This document shows positions 33,005 to 42,499 of a DNA stretch of 64,000 nt, one piece after another; positions within the stretch are counted from its first letter, which is position 1, and each line of letters opens with the position of its first letter. The notes below the pieces were generated by a model. It was given only the letters and a program-made list of their open reading frames with translations. It had not been told where the DNA came from and searched no databases. The stretch covers positions 1 to 64,000 of the forward strand of contig NKXN01000027.1 of NCBI GenBank assembly GCA_002261155.1, written 5' to 3'. The position numbers were made by a program, and so were the translations under genes. This stretch comes from Bacillaceae bacterium SAS-127 (lineage in GTDB: Bacteria; Bacillota; Bacilli; Bacillales; Domibacillaceae).

Positions 33005-34354
33005 ATGAGCGATGTTATGACAGATCGAATTCCGCCGCAGAGTATTGAAGCGGAACAGGCTGTTCTTGGAGCCATTTTCTTAGAGCCATCCGCTTTAACG
33101 GTTGCTTCTGAGATTTTGATACCAGAAGATTTCTACCGTACCGCCCATCAAAAGATATATAATCATATGCTGAAGCTGAACGATCACGGCAAAGCGGTTG
33201 ACGTCGTGACCGTGACAGAAGAGCTAGCAGCTATTAAAGATTTAGAAGATGTCGGCGGCGTCGTCTATTTAACTGAATTGGCTGAGTCGGTCCCGACAGC
33301 GGCCAATATCGAATATTATGCTCGAATTGTTGAGGAAAAATCACTTTTACGTCGATTAATTCGTACAGCGACTCATATTGCTCAAGAAGGCTATAGCCGG
33401 GAAGATGAAGTAGAATCATTGCTAAGTGAAGCCGAAAAGAGCATTATGGAAGTGGCACAACGAAAAAACACGAGTGCTTTTCATAATATTAAAGATGTGC
33501 TCGTGCGTACGTACGACAATATTGAAATGCTTCATAATCGTAAAGGCGATGTAACAGGGATTCCAACTGGTTTTGCCGAGCTCGATAGTATGACAGCTGG
33601 CTTTCAGCGCAATGATTTAATCATTGTAGCTGCCCGCCCTTCTGTCGGTAAAACAGCTTTTGCCTTAAATATTGCGCAAAATGTGGCCACAAAAACGGAT
33701 GAAAATGTGGCGATCTTCAGCTTGGAGATGGGAGCTGAACAGCTCGTGATGCGTATGCTTTGTGCTGAGGGAAATATTAACGCTCAAAATTTACGGACGG
33801 GTTCTCTTACCGATGAAGATTGGCGCAAGCTGACGATGGCGATGGGGAGTTTGTCTAATTCAGGTATTTATATTGATGATACACCAGGTGTACGTATTGG
33901 TGAAATTCGTTCCAAGTGTCGTCGCTTAAAGCAAGAGCACGGACTTGGCATGATTTTAATTGATTACTTGCAGCTCATCCAAGGTAGCGGTCGTTCGGGT
34001 GAGAATCGCCAACAGGAAGTATCAGAAATTTCTCGTTCATTAAAGGCGCTCGCTCGTGAACTTGAAGTGCCTGTGATTGCTCTGTCGCAGTTATCTCGTG
34101 GCGTAGAGCAGCGGCAGGATAAGCGTCCAATGATGTCTGATATTCGAGAATCTGGATCGATTGAGCAGGATGCAGATATTGTGGCCTTTTTATATCGAGA
34201 CGATTATTATGATAAAGAATCTGAGAACAAAAATATTATTGAAATCATTATTGCCAAACAGCGTAATGGTCCTGTAGGTACGGTTTCACTTGCCTTCGTG
34301 AAGGAATATAATAAGTTTGTTAACTTAGAGCGGCGATTCGATGAAACCGGATAA
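33005..34354 (+). CDS. dnaB: Replicative DNA helicase (DnaB family; DnaC in B. subtilis)
   Basis: 449 residues. An N-terminal domain that binds primase, a linker, and a RecA-like core with Walker A ARPSVGKTAFALN (about 207-219), Walker B MILIDYLQLI and the arginine-finger region. It is the hexameric 5'-3' helicase of the replisome. In B. subtilis the same gene is called dnaC, so the symbol depends on the naming scheme. GGGAGAGGTAAGCG precedes ATG. No intein is present. Confidence 0.97.
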   Translation: MSDVMTDRIPPQSIEAEQAVLGAIFLEPSALTVASEILIPEDFYRTAHQKIYNHMLKLNDHGKAVDVVTVTEELAAIKDLEDVGGVVYLTELAESVPTAANIEYYARIVEEKSLLRRLIRTATHIAQEGYSREDEVESLLSEAEKSIMEVAQRKNTSAFHNIKDVLVRTYDNIEMLHNRKGDVTGIPTGFAELDSMTAGFQRNDLIIVAARPSVGKTAFALNIAQNVATKTDENVAIFSLEMGAEQLVMRMLCAEGNINAQNLRTGSLTDEDWRKLTMAMGSLSNSGIYIDDTPGVRIGEIRSKCRRLKQEHGLGMILIDYLQLIQGSGRSGENRQQEVSEISRSLKALARELEVPVIALSQLSRGVEQRQDKRPMMSDIRESGSIEQDADIVAFLYRDDYYDKESENKNIIEIIIAKQRNGPVGTVSLAFVKEYNKFVNLERRFDETG

Positions 34355-34364
34355 CATACATGAT

Positions 34365-34402
34365 ATACCAACAGTGAAAGAAAAAACTGTTGGTATTTGC
34401 TA
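34365..34402 (+). terminator. Helicase gene terminator
   Basis: ATACCAACAGT and ACTGTTGGTAT are perfect 11-bp arms with a 10-nt loop, followed by TTGCTATTTT. Confidence 0.85.
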
Positions 34403-34446
34403 TTTTACGAACAATTTTACAGAAAAATAATAAAGTGTTCGTGTTT
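34403..34446 (+). promoter_or_regulatory. Candidate PurR operator (two inverted PurBoxes)
   Basis: TTTTACGAACAAT (34403-34415) and, inverted, AGTGTTCGTGTTT (34434-34446) keep the CGAAC core of the PurBox AWWWCCGAACWWT and are 18 nt apart, close to the usual 16-17. They lie just upstream of the purA promoter, where PurR binds in B. subtilis. The match is imperfect. Confidence 0.5.
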
Positions 34447-34451
34447 TCAGT

Positions 34452-34481
34452 TTGACTTCTTTTACTTTAACCTGTTAAAAT
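34452..34481 (+). promoter_or_regulatory. purA promoter
   Basis: TTGACT (34452-34457), 18-nt spacer, TAAAAT (34476-34481), 54 nt before the purA start codon. Confidence 0.65.
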
Positions 34482-34535
34482 AAAAGGTGCTTGATATAAC
34501 AAAGAAATTTACGGACCCTTCGGAGGTGCTTATAC

Positions 34536-35828
34536 ATGTCGTCAGTAGTAGTAGTAGGAACACAATGGGGCGATGAAGGAAAAGGTAAAATCACTGATTT
34601 CCTTTCAGAAAACGCAGAAGTAGTAGCTCGTTACCAAGGTGGTAACAATGCAGGACACACGATTAAATTTAATGGTGTGACATACAAATTACATTTAATT
34701 CCATCAGGTATCTTTTATAAAGAGAAAGCTTGTGTGATCGGCAATGGGATGGTAGTAGATCCTAAAGCATTAATTCAAGAATTAAAATATTTACACGACC
34801 AAAACGTGTCAACAGATAACTTACGCATTAGTAACCGTGCTCACGTGATTCTTCCTTATCATTTGAAAATTGATGAAGTAGAAGAAGCACGTAAAGGCGA
34901 CAATAAAATCGGTACAACGAAAAAAGGAATCGGTCCAGCTTACATGGATAAAGCAGCACGTATCGGTATCCGTATGGCCGACCTTCTAGACCGCAAAGCG
35001 TTTGAAGAGAAATTAACTCGCAACTTAGAAGAGAAAAATCGTTTACTTGAGCGCTTCTATGAAACAGAAGGCTTCAAGATTGAAGATATTCTTGACGAGT
35101 ACTATGAGTACGGTCAACAAATTAAACACTACGTTTGTGACACGTCTGTTGTTTTAAACGACGCATTAGACGAAGGTCGTCGCGTATTATTCGAAGGCGC
35201 TCAAGGCGTTATGTTGGATATCGACCAAGGTACATATCCATTCGTAACATCTTCTAACCCAGTAGCAGGTGGCGTAACGATCGGCTCTGGTGTAGGCCCA
35301 ACAAAAATCAATCACGTTGTTGGTGTAGCAAAAGCATACACTAGCCGTGTAGGAGATGGCCCGTTCCCGACAGAACTTCATGATGAAATTGGCCACCAAA
35401 TTCGTGAAGTAGGCCGTGAGTACGGTACGACAACTGGCCGTCCACGTCGCGTTGGTTGGTTTGACAGTGTCGTTGTTCGTCATGCTCGTCGTGTCAGCGG
35501 TTTAACGGATCTTTCTCTTAACTCAATCGATGTACTTACAGGTATTGAAACAGTGAAAATCTGTGTCGCTTACCGTTACAAAGATCAAGTCATTGAAGAG
35601 TATCCAGCGAACTTAAACATTCTAGCTGAATGTACACCAATTTATGAAGAGCTTCCAGGCTGGACAGAAGATGTCACTGGCTGCAAAACATTAAATGACC
35701 TTCCAGTTAATGCTCGTCACTACGTAGAGCGTGTTTCTCAATTAACGGGCATTCCGTTATCTACATTCTCAGTAGGACCAGACCGTAATCAAACAAACGT
35801 TGTTCGTAGCGTTTGGGCGCAAGGTTAA
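34536..35828 (+). CDS. purA: Adenylosuccinate synthetase
   Basis: 430 residues. It joins IMP and aspartate with GTP in the first committed step to AMP. The GTP-binding loop [13 protein letters not shown] (about 6-18), GNNAGHT and the signature [16 protein letters not shown] are visible. Codon use is biased to C-ending optimal codons more than in the neighbours, suggesting strong expression. It has its own promoter, candidate PurBoxes and a terminator, and precedes a tRNA cluster as in B. subtilis. Confidence 0.98.
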   Translation: MSSVVVVGTQWGDEGKGKITDFLSENAEVVARYQGGNNAGHTIKFNGVTYKLHLIPSGIFYKEKACVIGNGMVVDPKALIQELKYLHDQNVSTDNLRISNRAHVILPYHLKIDEVEEARKGDNKIGTTKKGIGPAYMDKAARIGIRMADLLDRKAFEEKLTRNLEEKNRLLERFYETEGFKIEDILDEYYEYGQQIKHYVCDTSVVLNDALDEGRRVLFEGAQGVMLDIDQGTYPFVTSSNPVAGGVTIGSGVGPTKINHVVGVAKAYTSRVGDGPFPTELHDEIGHQIREVGREYGTTTGRPRRVGWFDSVVVRHARRVSGLTDLSLNSIDVLTGIETVKICVAYRYKDQVIEEYPANLNILAECTPIYEELPGWTEDVTGCKTLNDLPVNARHYVERVSQLTGIPLSTFSVGPDRNQTNVVRSVWAQG

Positions 35829-35838
35829 TATAAAAGGC

Positions 35839-35872
35839 ACCGGCTTCTCTGTTTTGAGAGGTCGGTTTTTTG
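35839..35872 (+). terminator. purA terminator
   Basis: ACCGGCTTCTC pairs with GAGAGGTCGGT around TGTTTT, followed by TTTTTG. Confidence 0.8.
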
Positions 35873-36002
35873 TGTGTTGATTCCTTCAATGTTCCATCCA
35901 GTTTTTCAACTTTACGGAGTGTTTCTTTGAGTTTTAATTCGCACTTCCACCTCTCCTTATGTCTAACGACACATTTTTTTCGACATTTTTTTTAAAAACC
36001 TA

Positions 36003-36031
36003 TTGTCAGCTAAAACACCTTGTGATAGTAT
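36003..36031 (+). promoter_or_regulatory. tRNA cluster promoter
   Basis: TTGTCA (36003-36008), 17-nt spacer, TAGTAT (36026-36031), about 30 nt upstream of the first tRNA. Confidence 0.65.
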
Positions 36032-36061
36032 TAACAAAGTTGCTAGTAGCAACAATGTTTC

Positions 36062-36137
36062 GAGCCATTAGCTCAGTTGGTAGAGCATCTGACTTTTAAT
36101 CAGAGGGTCGAAGGTTCGAGTCCTTCATGGCTCACCA
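36062..36137 (+). tRNA. tRNA-Lys (UUU)
   Basis: GAGCCATTAGCTCAGTTGG starts a full cloverleaf with anticodon TTT in CTTTTAA, a TTCGAGTC T arm and an encoded CCA (36135-36137). First of four tRNAs. Confidence 0.97.
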
Positions 36138-36149
36138 TTCTTATTGAAT

Positions 36150-36224
36150 GGCCCGTTGGTCAAGCGGTTAAGACACCGCCCTTTCACGGCGGTAACACGG
36201 GTTCGAATCCCGTACGGGTCACCA
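36150..36224 (+). tRNA. tRNA-Glu (UUC)
   Basis: GGCCCGTTGGTCAAGCGG begins the acceptor and D arm; anticodon TTC in CTTTCAC; T arm GGGTTCGAATCCC; CCA encoded (36222-36224). Confidence 0.97.
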
Positions 36225-36255
36225 AGTTCTATTTAAAAAAGTAATCAATATTTAT

Positions 36256-36332
36256 GGTCCGGTAGTTCAGTTGGTTAGAATGCCTGCCTGTCACGCAGGA
36301 GGTCGCGGGTTCGAGTCCCGTCCGGACCGCCA
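36256..36332 (+). tRNA. tRNA-Asp (GUC)
   Basis: GGTCCGGTAGTTCAGTTGG begins the gene; anticodon GTC in CTGTCAC; T arm GGGTTCGAGTCCC; CCA encoded (36330-36332). Confidence 0.97.
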
Positions 36333-36383
36333 TGAATCATTTACTTTTTATCGTTTACTTAATGAATCCTATTTTTTATTAGT

Positions 36384-36431
36384 CGGCCATGACTTCTAAG
36401 AGTACCTTCTTTGTTGGCCGCTCAGTTTTTT
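36384..36431 (+). terminator. Hairpin between tRNA-Asp and tRNA-Phe
   Basis: CGGCCA (36384-36389) and TGGCCG (36415-36420) form a GC-rich 6-bp stem with a 25-nt loop, followed by CTCAGTTTTTTG. It would end the Lys-Glu-Asp transcript before tRNA-Phe, at least in part. Confidence 0.5.
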
Positions 36432-36450
36432 GTTAAATACATACTAGTTT

Positions 36451-36523
36451 GGCTCAGTAGCTCAGTTGGTAGAGCAATGGACTGAAAATCCATGTGTCGG
36501 CGGTTCGATTCCGTCCTGAGCCA
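36451..36523 (+). tRNA. tRNA-Phe (GAA)
   Basis: GGCTCAGTAGCTCAGTTGG begins the gene; anticodon GAA in CTGAAAA; T arm CGGTTCGATTCCG. Unlike the other three the CCA end is not encoded: the discriminator A is followed by TCA, so it needs tRNA nucleotidyltransferase. Confidence 0.97.
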
Positions 36524-36531
36524 TCAAAGAA

Positions 36532-36568
36532 GCATCGCGATGATTATAACTCTCGCGGTGTTTTTTTT
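36532..36568 (+). terminator. tRNA-Phe terminator
   Basis: GCATCGCGA pairs imperfectly with TCGCGGTGT around ~12 nt, followed by eight T residues. The rest of the gap to walR (36569-36912) contains no gene I can support; the walRK promoter must lie there (TATGATAAAAT at about 36830 is a possible -10). Confidence 0.8.
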
Positions 36569-36912
36569 GTGAAAGAAAAAGATTGTGCAGAAGAAACTTT
36601 GGATATATATTCCTACAGGCTGTTAAAGGATGAAAAAGGCTGCTGTTCATGATACAGTTAATAGATGTGGTATTGATGTTGAAAAGACGGTCTGAAGGAG
36701 GCTGACATCCATAAGAATATCTCAATGAAGAGGGTTTTCTCTTTTTAAATAGTAGATATTATTGTTTGGGGTCAGTCTTTTTTGCTTTGTTAAGAGTAAA
36801 TAAAAGGTGGAAGAAATCGGTGTTTTCTTATGATAAAATAAAGGAATAACCTCTTCACTGAATCATTTGATTGTAAATATTTTTTGACTTTTGAAGAAAA
36901 GAGGAGAGCAAA

Positions 36913-37623
36913 ATGCAAAAAAAGATATTAGTTGTAGATGACGAAAGGCCAATTGCAGATATTCTACAATTTAACTTAAAAAAAGAAGGTTATGAAGTTC
37001 ATTGTGCGTACGATGGGGATCAGGCTGTTGAGATGGTAGAAGAAGTACAGCCTGACTTGATTCTATTGGATATTATGCTTCCGGGACGGGATGGAATGGA
37101 AGTGTGTCGGGAAGTAAGGAAGAAATACGAAATGCCCATTGTGATGCTAACAGCTAAAGATTCGGAGATTGATAAAGTGCTTGGGCTTGAACTTGGTGCG
37201 GATGATTATGTGACAAAGCCATTTAGCACAAGGGAATTGATTGCTCGGGTGAAGGCAAATTTACGTCGCCATCAAGCTGCTCCTGCGCCAGTGGAGGAAG
37301 AAGACGATTCAAATGAAATTACGGTAGGTACATTGACGATTCTTCCGGATGCTTACATGGTATCTAAACGTGGCGAAACGATTGAACTGACTCACCGTGA
37401 ATTTGAATTGCTTCATTATTTAGCGAAACATATTGGTCAAGTGATGACGAGGGAGCATTTGTTGCAAACAGTTTGGGGCTATGATTATTATGGAGATGTT
37501 CGCACAGTGGACGTGACCGTTCGCCGCTTACGTGAAAAAATCGAGGATAATCCGAGTCACCCATCCTGGATTGTAACGAGAAGAGGGGTAGGCTACTACT
37601 TGCGTAATCCTGAACAGGAGTAA
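36913..37623 (+). CDS. walR: Response regulator WalR (YycF)
   Basis: 236 residues. Receiver domain with acidic pair Asp-Asp-Glu (9-11), phospho-acceptor Asp53 in [10 protein letters not shown] and Lys in YVTKPFS, followed by an OmpR-type winged helix (about 135-232). The essential regulator of cell-wall hydrolase genes, paired with WalK. GAGGAGAGCAAA precedes ATG. First gene of walR-walK-yycH-yycI-walJ. Confidence 0.97.
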   Translation: MQKKILVVDDERPIADILQFNLKKEGYEVHCAYDGDQAVEMVEEVQPDLILLDIMLPGRDGMEVCREVRKKYEMPIVMLTAKDSEIDKVLGLELGADDYVTKPFSTRELIARVKANLRRHQAAPAPVEEEDDSNEITVGTLTILPDAYMVSKRGETIELTHREFELLHYLAKHIGQVMTREHLLQTVWGYDYYGDVRTVDVTVRRLREKIEDNPSHPSWIVTRRGVGYYLRNPEQE

Positions 37624-37629
37624 TAATAC

Positions 37630-39453
37630 ATGAAAAAAGTGAGTTTTTTCCGTTCGATACAATTAAAGTTTGTATTAATTTATGTATTGCTTATTTTATT
37701 CGCTATGCAAATTATTGGCGTTTATTTTGTTAATGAATTAGAAAAGAAGCTGGTCACAAATTTTACAACCTCTTTGCAACAGCGAGTGAATTTACTTGAA
37801 TATAATTTAAGGGAAGAGATGTTGAAAGAGCGAACGGGGGATACGCCGACGCTTGAGCAAGATATCCAAAAGATATTAGAGGATTTTTCGGGTTCTGATA
37901 TTGCGGAAGTGCGGGTCATTGACGCACGTAGTCGAATTATTGGTACATCCGATCCGACGAAACAAGGAACGCTCGGTCAACGAACAACGGAAATTTCAGT
38001 GAAGAGGACGTTGTCTGTTGGCGCTGACGAAGAAAAAATGTACGTTGATAAGCAAACGAATAAGCGCTTTTGGGTGTTAACATCTCCTATCATTTCGAAT
38101 CGAGAAGTGATCGGTGCGGTTTATTTAGTTGGAAAGATTGAAAATGTGTTCGGACAAATGGATCAGATTAATGAAATCCTATTTTCAGCCACTGCCCTTG
38201 CTCTAGGGATCACAGCTATTTTAGGTGTCGTGTTAGCTCGTACCATTACTCGCCCGATCACAGATATGCGTCGTCAAGCTGTCGCACTTGGAAAAGGAAA
38301 CTTTTCGCGAAAGGTGAAAGTGTATGGGCAGGATGAGATCGGTGAGTTAGCAGTCACGTTTAATAACTTAACGAAGCGACTTCAGGAAGCTCAAGCCACG
38401 ACGGAGGGAGAACGAAGAAAGTTATCATCGGTTTTGTCTTATATGACAGATGGGGTGATTGCAACTGACCGGAGAGGCCGTGTGATTCTCATTAATGAAC
38501 CAGGAGCTAAGTTATTAAATGTTTCACGTGAAACAGTACTATCACAGCCAATTGCTTCTGTGCTTGGTTTAGAGGAAGAGTACTCACTTGAAGATTTGCT
38601 GAATGAACAAGATTCCGTCATATTGGATTATAGCAATGAAGAAGGCCCATATATTTTACGTGCCAACTTTTCTGTCATTCAAAAAGAGACAGGCTTTGTG
38701 AATGGATTAATTACTGTGCTGCATGACATTACTGAACAAGAGAAAATTGAAGCGGATCGTCGTGAGTTTGTGGCGAATGTTTCTCATGAATTGAGAACGC
38801 CTTTGACGACGATGAGAAGTTATTTAGAGGCATTAGCAGATGGAGCTTGGCAAGATGCTGATATTGCCCCACATTTTCTAGAAGTGACACAGACAGAAAC
38901 TGAGCGAATGATCCGACTAGTGAATGATTTATTGCAGCTATCTAAATTTGATAGTCGTGATTTTCAGCTTACGAAAAAAGAGGTCAACTTCACAAAGTTT
39001 TACAACCGAATTATTGATCGATTTGAAATGACAAAGTCTCAAGATGTCACGTTTAAAAGACAGCTACCTAATTATCCGATTTATGTCGAGGTCGATACCG
39101 ATAAATTGACGCAAGTGCTAGATAATATTATTTCTAACGCCTTGAAATATTCTCCACAAGGAGGCCGACTTACATTTCAGATAGAGGAACAATCCAATGC
39201 TATTATCGTCAGTGTCCGTGACCAAGGCATGGGGATTCCGAAGAAAAATCTTGAGCGGATTTTTGAACGTTTTTATCGAGTAGATCGTGCAAGAACGCGC
39301 AAAATGGGTGGAACTGGCTTAGGGCTTGCGATTGCTAAAGAAATTGTTACTGCACATGGTGGCGATATTTGGGCGACTAGCGCAGAAGGGAAAGGTACAA
39401 CTATTTTCTTTACGCTACCATATGAGTTATCTCAAGAGGATGATTGGCTATGA
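37630..39453 (+). CDS. walK: Sensor histidine kinase WalK (YycG)
   Basis: 607 residues. TM1 (about 10-30), an extracytoplasmic Cache-like domain, TM2 (about 180-203), HAMP, PAS (about 265-330), the H box FVANVSHELRTPLTT and HATPase boxes (N: DNIISNALKYSP; G: GTGLGLAIAKEI). It senses the state of the wall and phosphorylates WalR. It begins 7 nt after walR and its stop overlaps the yycH start (ATGA). A parS site lies within the PAS-coding part. Confidence 0.97.
   Translation: MKKVSFFRSIQLKFVLIYVLLILFAMQIIGVYFVNELEKKLVTNFTTSLQQRVNLLEYNLREEMLKERTGDTPTLEQDIQKILEDFSGSDIAEVRVIDARSRIIGTSDPTKQGTLGQRTTEISVKRTLSVGADEEKMYVDKQTNKRFWVLTSPIISNREVIGAVYLVGKIENVFGQMDQINEILFSATALALGITAILGVVLARTITRPITDMRRQAVALGKGNFSRKVKVYGQDEIGELAVTFNNLTKRLQEAQATTEGERRKLSSVLSYMTDGVIATDRRGRVILINEPGAKLLNVSRETVLSQPIASVLGLEEEYSLEDLLNEQDSVILDYSNEEGPYILRANFSVIQKETGFVNGLITVLHDITEQEKIEADRREFVANVSHELRTPLTTMRSYLEALADGAWQDADIAPHFLEVTQTETERMIRLVNDLLQLSKFDSRDFQLTKKEVNFTKFYNRIIDRFEMTKSQDVTFKRQLPNYPIYVEVDTDKLTQVLDNIISNALKYSPQGGRLTFQIEEQSNAIIVSVRDQGMGIPKKNLERIFERFYRVDRARTRKMGGTGLGLAIAKEIVTAHGGDIWATSAEGKGTTIFFTLPYELSQEDDWL
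38520..38535. other. parS site inside walK
   Basis: TGTTTCACGTGAAACA, a perfect parS, encodes part of a NVSRETV segment in the WalK PAS domain. It is the third parS in the window, about 27 kb from oriC. Confidence 0.95.
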
Positions 39454-40775
39454 ATTATGAACACATCAAAAGTGTTGTTTTAGTCGTGCTTGTTTTCACT
39501 AGCATTCTTTTGACGTTAAGTATTTGGAACTATCAGCCGAATTTAGAAACGATTGAAGATGATTATGTTCATGAAGTATCTATCGGTGAAACGAGAGAAG
39601 TTGCCGATCTTATTAAGCCATCAAAAGTGTTATTTCATGATGGCGATCGTCATTTTGGTACGACAAATGAAAATGAGATAAATAACATAATGAATGAACT
39701 GCAAGGATGGACCTTTAACGAACCGAAAAACATTTCAAATACGACCACTGATAAAGAATTTGACCGCTTAATGTATGGAGATAATAAATTAAAATTGGTA
39801 TTTCCAACGTTCATTCCATTTTATACAATCAATACATTATGGTCATTTAATAATCAGAAAGTGCCCAATGCGGTTTTCGATCGTGTAGTGATTAGTCGGA
39901 TGAATACAAGAGATAAACGAACGATCGTTTATTTTGTCTCAACGAACGAACGTCTCGTATTTGAAAGTCAAGTTTCGTCAGCTACGCTAGGCACATTTAA
40001 AAGAAACTATTCCAACCAAGCTTTGAAATGGGATGTTTATTTATCAAAACAATTAGGTGATAACCGCCAGCTATTTTTACCAGAAGGTTCTCCTTCTTTA
40101 ATGAGGTATAAGTATTATCCAGACGATATTGATACATTGAAATTTAAAGATGCTTTATTTACAGATCCAAGCATTGTGAAAAAAGGAACAAAAACGAACG
40201 GAGAAGAGTATACAGACGGCTCAAGTTTAATGAAAGTGCTTCATAAGAACAAGAAGATAGAATACGTCAATCCAGCTCAGGAAGCGGTTCGCAGTGGAGC
40301 GCTGCATACATTAATTGATAAAAGCATTAATTTTGTTAATGAGCATAGTGGTTGGACAGACCAATATCGACTGTTTGAAGCAATCCCAGGCTCTCCGCAA
40401 ATTAGCTATCGATTATTTATTGACGGTCAGCCAGTTTTTAATGATCAGGGCATGGCAGAAATCATGCAAATTTGGGGGAAAGAACAGATTTATAAATATG
40501 TTCGACCATACTTTACCTTAAATATTTCAATTCCCTCTGAAGCGGATGAGGTGACATTACAAGATAGCTTGACAGCATTCGATCAAGTGAAACAACAGCC
40601 TAATTTTGATATCGCCCTATTAGAAGATATGACGATTGGCTACCATATGCGTCCTGATTTGCAAACGGATAAAATTCTTGTTCTTGAACCAGCTTGGTTT
40701 TATAAATATGATGGTCGTTGGAAAGAACTGCTATGGAATGAAGAAATGGAGGACAGTAGTCATGGATTGGAGTAA
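39450..40775 (+). CDS. yycH: Two-component system regulator YycH (WalH)
   Basis: 441 residues. One N-terminal membrane anchor (about 7-25) and a large extracytoplasmic part with the three-domain YycH fold. In B. subtilis it works with YycI to restrain WalK through transmembrane contacts. I start at ATG 39450, which overlaps the walK stop codon; the conserved MNYEHIKS start supports this. The 3' end overlaps yycI by 14 nt. Confidence 0.93.
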   Translation: MNYEHIKSVVLVVLVFTSILLTLSIWNYQPNLETIEDDYVHEVSIGETREVADLIKPSKVLFHDGDRHFGTTNENEINNIMNELQGWTFNEPKNISNTTTDKEFDRLMYGDNKLKLVFPTFIPFYTINTLWSFNNQKVPNAVFDRVVISRMNTRDKRTIVYFVSTNERLVFESQVSSATLGTFKRNYSNQALKWDVYLSKQLGDNRQLFLPEGSPSLMRYKYYPDDIDTLKFKDALFTDPSIVKKGTKTNGEEYTDGSSLMKVLHKNKKIEYVNPAQEAVRSGALHTLIDKSINFVNEHSGWTDQYRLFEAIPGSPQISYRLFIDGQPVFNDQGMAEIMQIWGKEQIYKYVRPYFTLNISIPSEADEVTLQDSLTAFDQVKQQPNFDIALLEDMTIGYHMRPDLQTDKILVLEPAWFYKYDGRWKELLWNEEMEDSSHGLE

Positions 40776-41550
40776 AACGAAAACAATCTTTATTGCTGTT
40801 TTTCTCATTTTGAACATTTTCCTACTTGTCATGTTTTTTAACAAAGATCGTGCTAATCAATACGCAACGATGAAAGAAGAGCCCGTTGAAGAAAAGCTAA
40901 AAGAATACAACATTAAATATGAAGACTTACCTAATGATATTACCGAAGCAGCGATTATTACGGCAAAGTCGAAAAGCTTTGAGAAAAAGGAATTGGCTAA
41001 GCTAAAAAATCAGCAAATTCAGCTTTCTGATAGTCAAATGATTGTTTATAGTAAATTGCAAAAGCCAGTCAAGCTAGGAGAGAATAAAGTGCAAGACATC
41101 CGTTCTTTCGTGGACGACCATGTTGTTTATGGGAAAGAATACCGTTATTGGGGGATGGATGAAAAGAAGAAAAAAGCGGTGTTCTATCAGCATGTTGATA
41201 GTAAAAAGCTGTTTGAAAACATCAATGGAAGGCTTGAAATCGAACTGAATGATAATGGAGAAATTATCAAGTATGAGCAAAGGCTGTTAGGACAAGTAAA
41301 GGAGAATGACGAAAAGGAAACGATCATTCCAGCCTTTCAAGCCGTTCAAAGCCTCTATAAAAATGGTTTCATTAAGCCAAACAGCGAAATAGCTAATGCC
41401 GAGCTCGGTTACTATACGGTCGTTAAAGTAACCGAGGCGCAAGTCCTCTCTCCTACTTGGTATTTTAAAATAAAAAATAACGACAAAATCGAAAGAATTT
41501 ACGTCAATGCGTTAGATGGAACGATTTATACAAATGAAACAGATAGTTAA
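40762..41550 (+). CDS. yycI: Two-component system regulatory protein YycI (WalI)
   Basis: 262 residues. [22 protein letters not shown] is the family start: a short cytoplasmic piece and one membrane helix, then an extracytoplasmic domain with the YycI fold. It pairs with YycH to modulate WalK. TGGAGGACAG precedes ATG 40762; the start within the yycH end points to translational coupling. Confidence 0.93.
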   Translation: MDWSKTKTIFIAVFLILNIFLLVMFFNKDRANQYATMKEEPVEEKLKEYNIKYEDLPNDITEAAIITAKSKSFEKKELAKLKNQQIQLSDSQMIVYSKLQKPVKLGENKVQDIRSFVDDHVVYGKEYRYWGMDEKKKKAVFYQHVDSKKLFENINGRLEIELNDNGEIIKYEQRLLGQVKENDEKETIIPAFQAVQSLYKNGFIKPNSEIANAELGYYTVVKVTEAQVLSPTWYFKIKNNDKIERIYVNALDGTIYTNETDS

Positions 41551-41570
41551 AAATAAGTGGAGTGAACAGG

Positions 41571-42362
41571 ATGTTGCATTTTAGCGTGCTAGCGAGTGGA
41601 AGCACAGGGAATGCGTTTTACGTAGAGGCAGATGGACATTCCTTTTTAGTAGATGCGGGTTTAAGCGGCAAACAAATGGAATCTTTATTCTCCTCTATTG
41701 ATCGGGATATTAAAAATTTATCAGGGATATTAGTCACCCATGAACATAGTGATCACATTAAAGGAATCGGAGTGTTAGCGAGAAAATATCAGCTACCGAT
41801 CTACGCGAATGAAAAAACGTGGCAAGCAATGGACGGACTCATCGGCAAAGTGGATACGGAACAAAAGTTCATCTTTGAAATGGAAACCGTCAAAAGCTTT
41901 AACGGCTTAAGCGTTGAATCCTTTGGTGTTTCCCACGATGCAGCCGAGCCGATGTTTTATGTGTTTCATTATCAAGGAAAAAAAATTGTGTTGATCACAG
42001 ACACAGGCTACGTCAGCGATCGGATGAAAGGCATTATTAAAGATGCGGATGTCTACGTATTTGAAAGCAATCACGATGTCCAAATGCTGCGAATGGGTCG
42101 CTATCCATGGAGTATTAAACGCCGGATATTAGGCGATTTCGGCCACGTCTCTAACGAAGATGCGGCATTGGCGATGTGTGATGTCATCGGAGACCGAACG
42201 AAACGTATTTACCTTGCTCACTTAAGTCAAGACAATAATATGAAGGATTTGGCGAAAATGAGTGTGACCCAAACACTCGAAATGAAAGATATGCCAGTCG
42301 GAGAGCAGTTTGAATTGCTCGATACCGATCCAAAAACGCCAACGCTTTTAACTGAATTATAA
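41571..42362 (+). CDS. walJ: MBL-fold metallo-hydrolase WalJ (YycJ)
   Basis: 263 residues. The metallo-beta-lactamase motif [10 protein letters not shown] (about 56-65) with later His and Asp ligands ([21 protein letters not shown]). In B. subtilis YycJ acts as an exonuclease linked to DNA mismatch repair and cell division; metal-dependent nuclease activity is therefore likely. Start at ATG 41571 ([11 protein letters not shown]), preceded by GTGGAGTG; a GTG three codons earlier is open. Last gene of the wal operon. Confidence 0.94.
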   Translation: MLHFSVLASGSTGNAFYVEADGHSFLVDAGLSGKQMESLFSSIDRDIKNLSGILVTHEHSDHIKGIGVLARKYQLPIYANEKTWQAMDGLIGKVDTEQKFIFEMETVKSFNGLSVESFGVSHDAAEPMFYVFHYQGKKIVLITDTGYVSDRMKGIIKDADVYVFESNHDVQMLRMGRYPWSIKRRILGDFGHVSNEDAALAMCDVIGDRTKRIYLAHLSQDNNMKDLAKMSVTQTLEMKDMPVGEQFELLDTDPKTPTLLTEL

Positions 42363-42367
42363 GTATA

Positions 42368-42403
42368 GAGGCCGCTTTTCATCATTGAAGGCGGTCTCTT
42401 TCC
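42368..42403 (+). terminator. wal operon terminator
   Basis: GAGGCCGC and GCGGTCTC form an 8-bp stem with one G-T pair and a 15-nt loop, followed by TTTCCTTC. Confidence 0.75.
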
Positions 42404-42420
42404 TTCACTTTGCATATTAA

Positions 42421-42448
42421 TTGAATTTTTGATGGGAAGCGTTATAAT
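42421..42448 (+). promoter_or_regulatory. htrA promoter
   Basis: TTGAAT (42421-42426), 16-nt spacer, TATAAT (42443-42448), about 50 nt before the htrA start. It separates htrA from the wal operon. Confidence 0.65.
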
Positions 42449-42499
42449 TTTTTTAAATGGGGAAAATAATCACAACATCAATAGTAAAGGGTGAGATAT

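Noticed and set aside
36569-36912. Riboswitch or T-box before walR
   Set aside because: No T-box sequence (TGGNACCGCG) or other riboswitch core was found; the gap looks like a plain promoter region.
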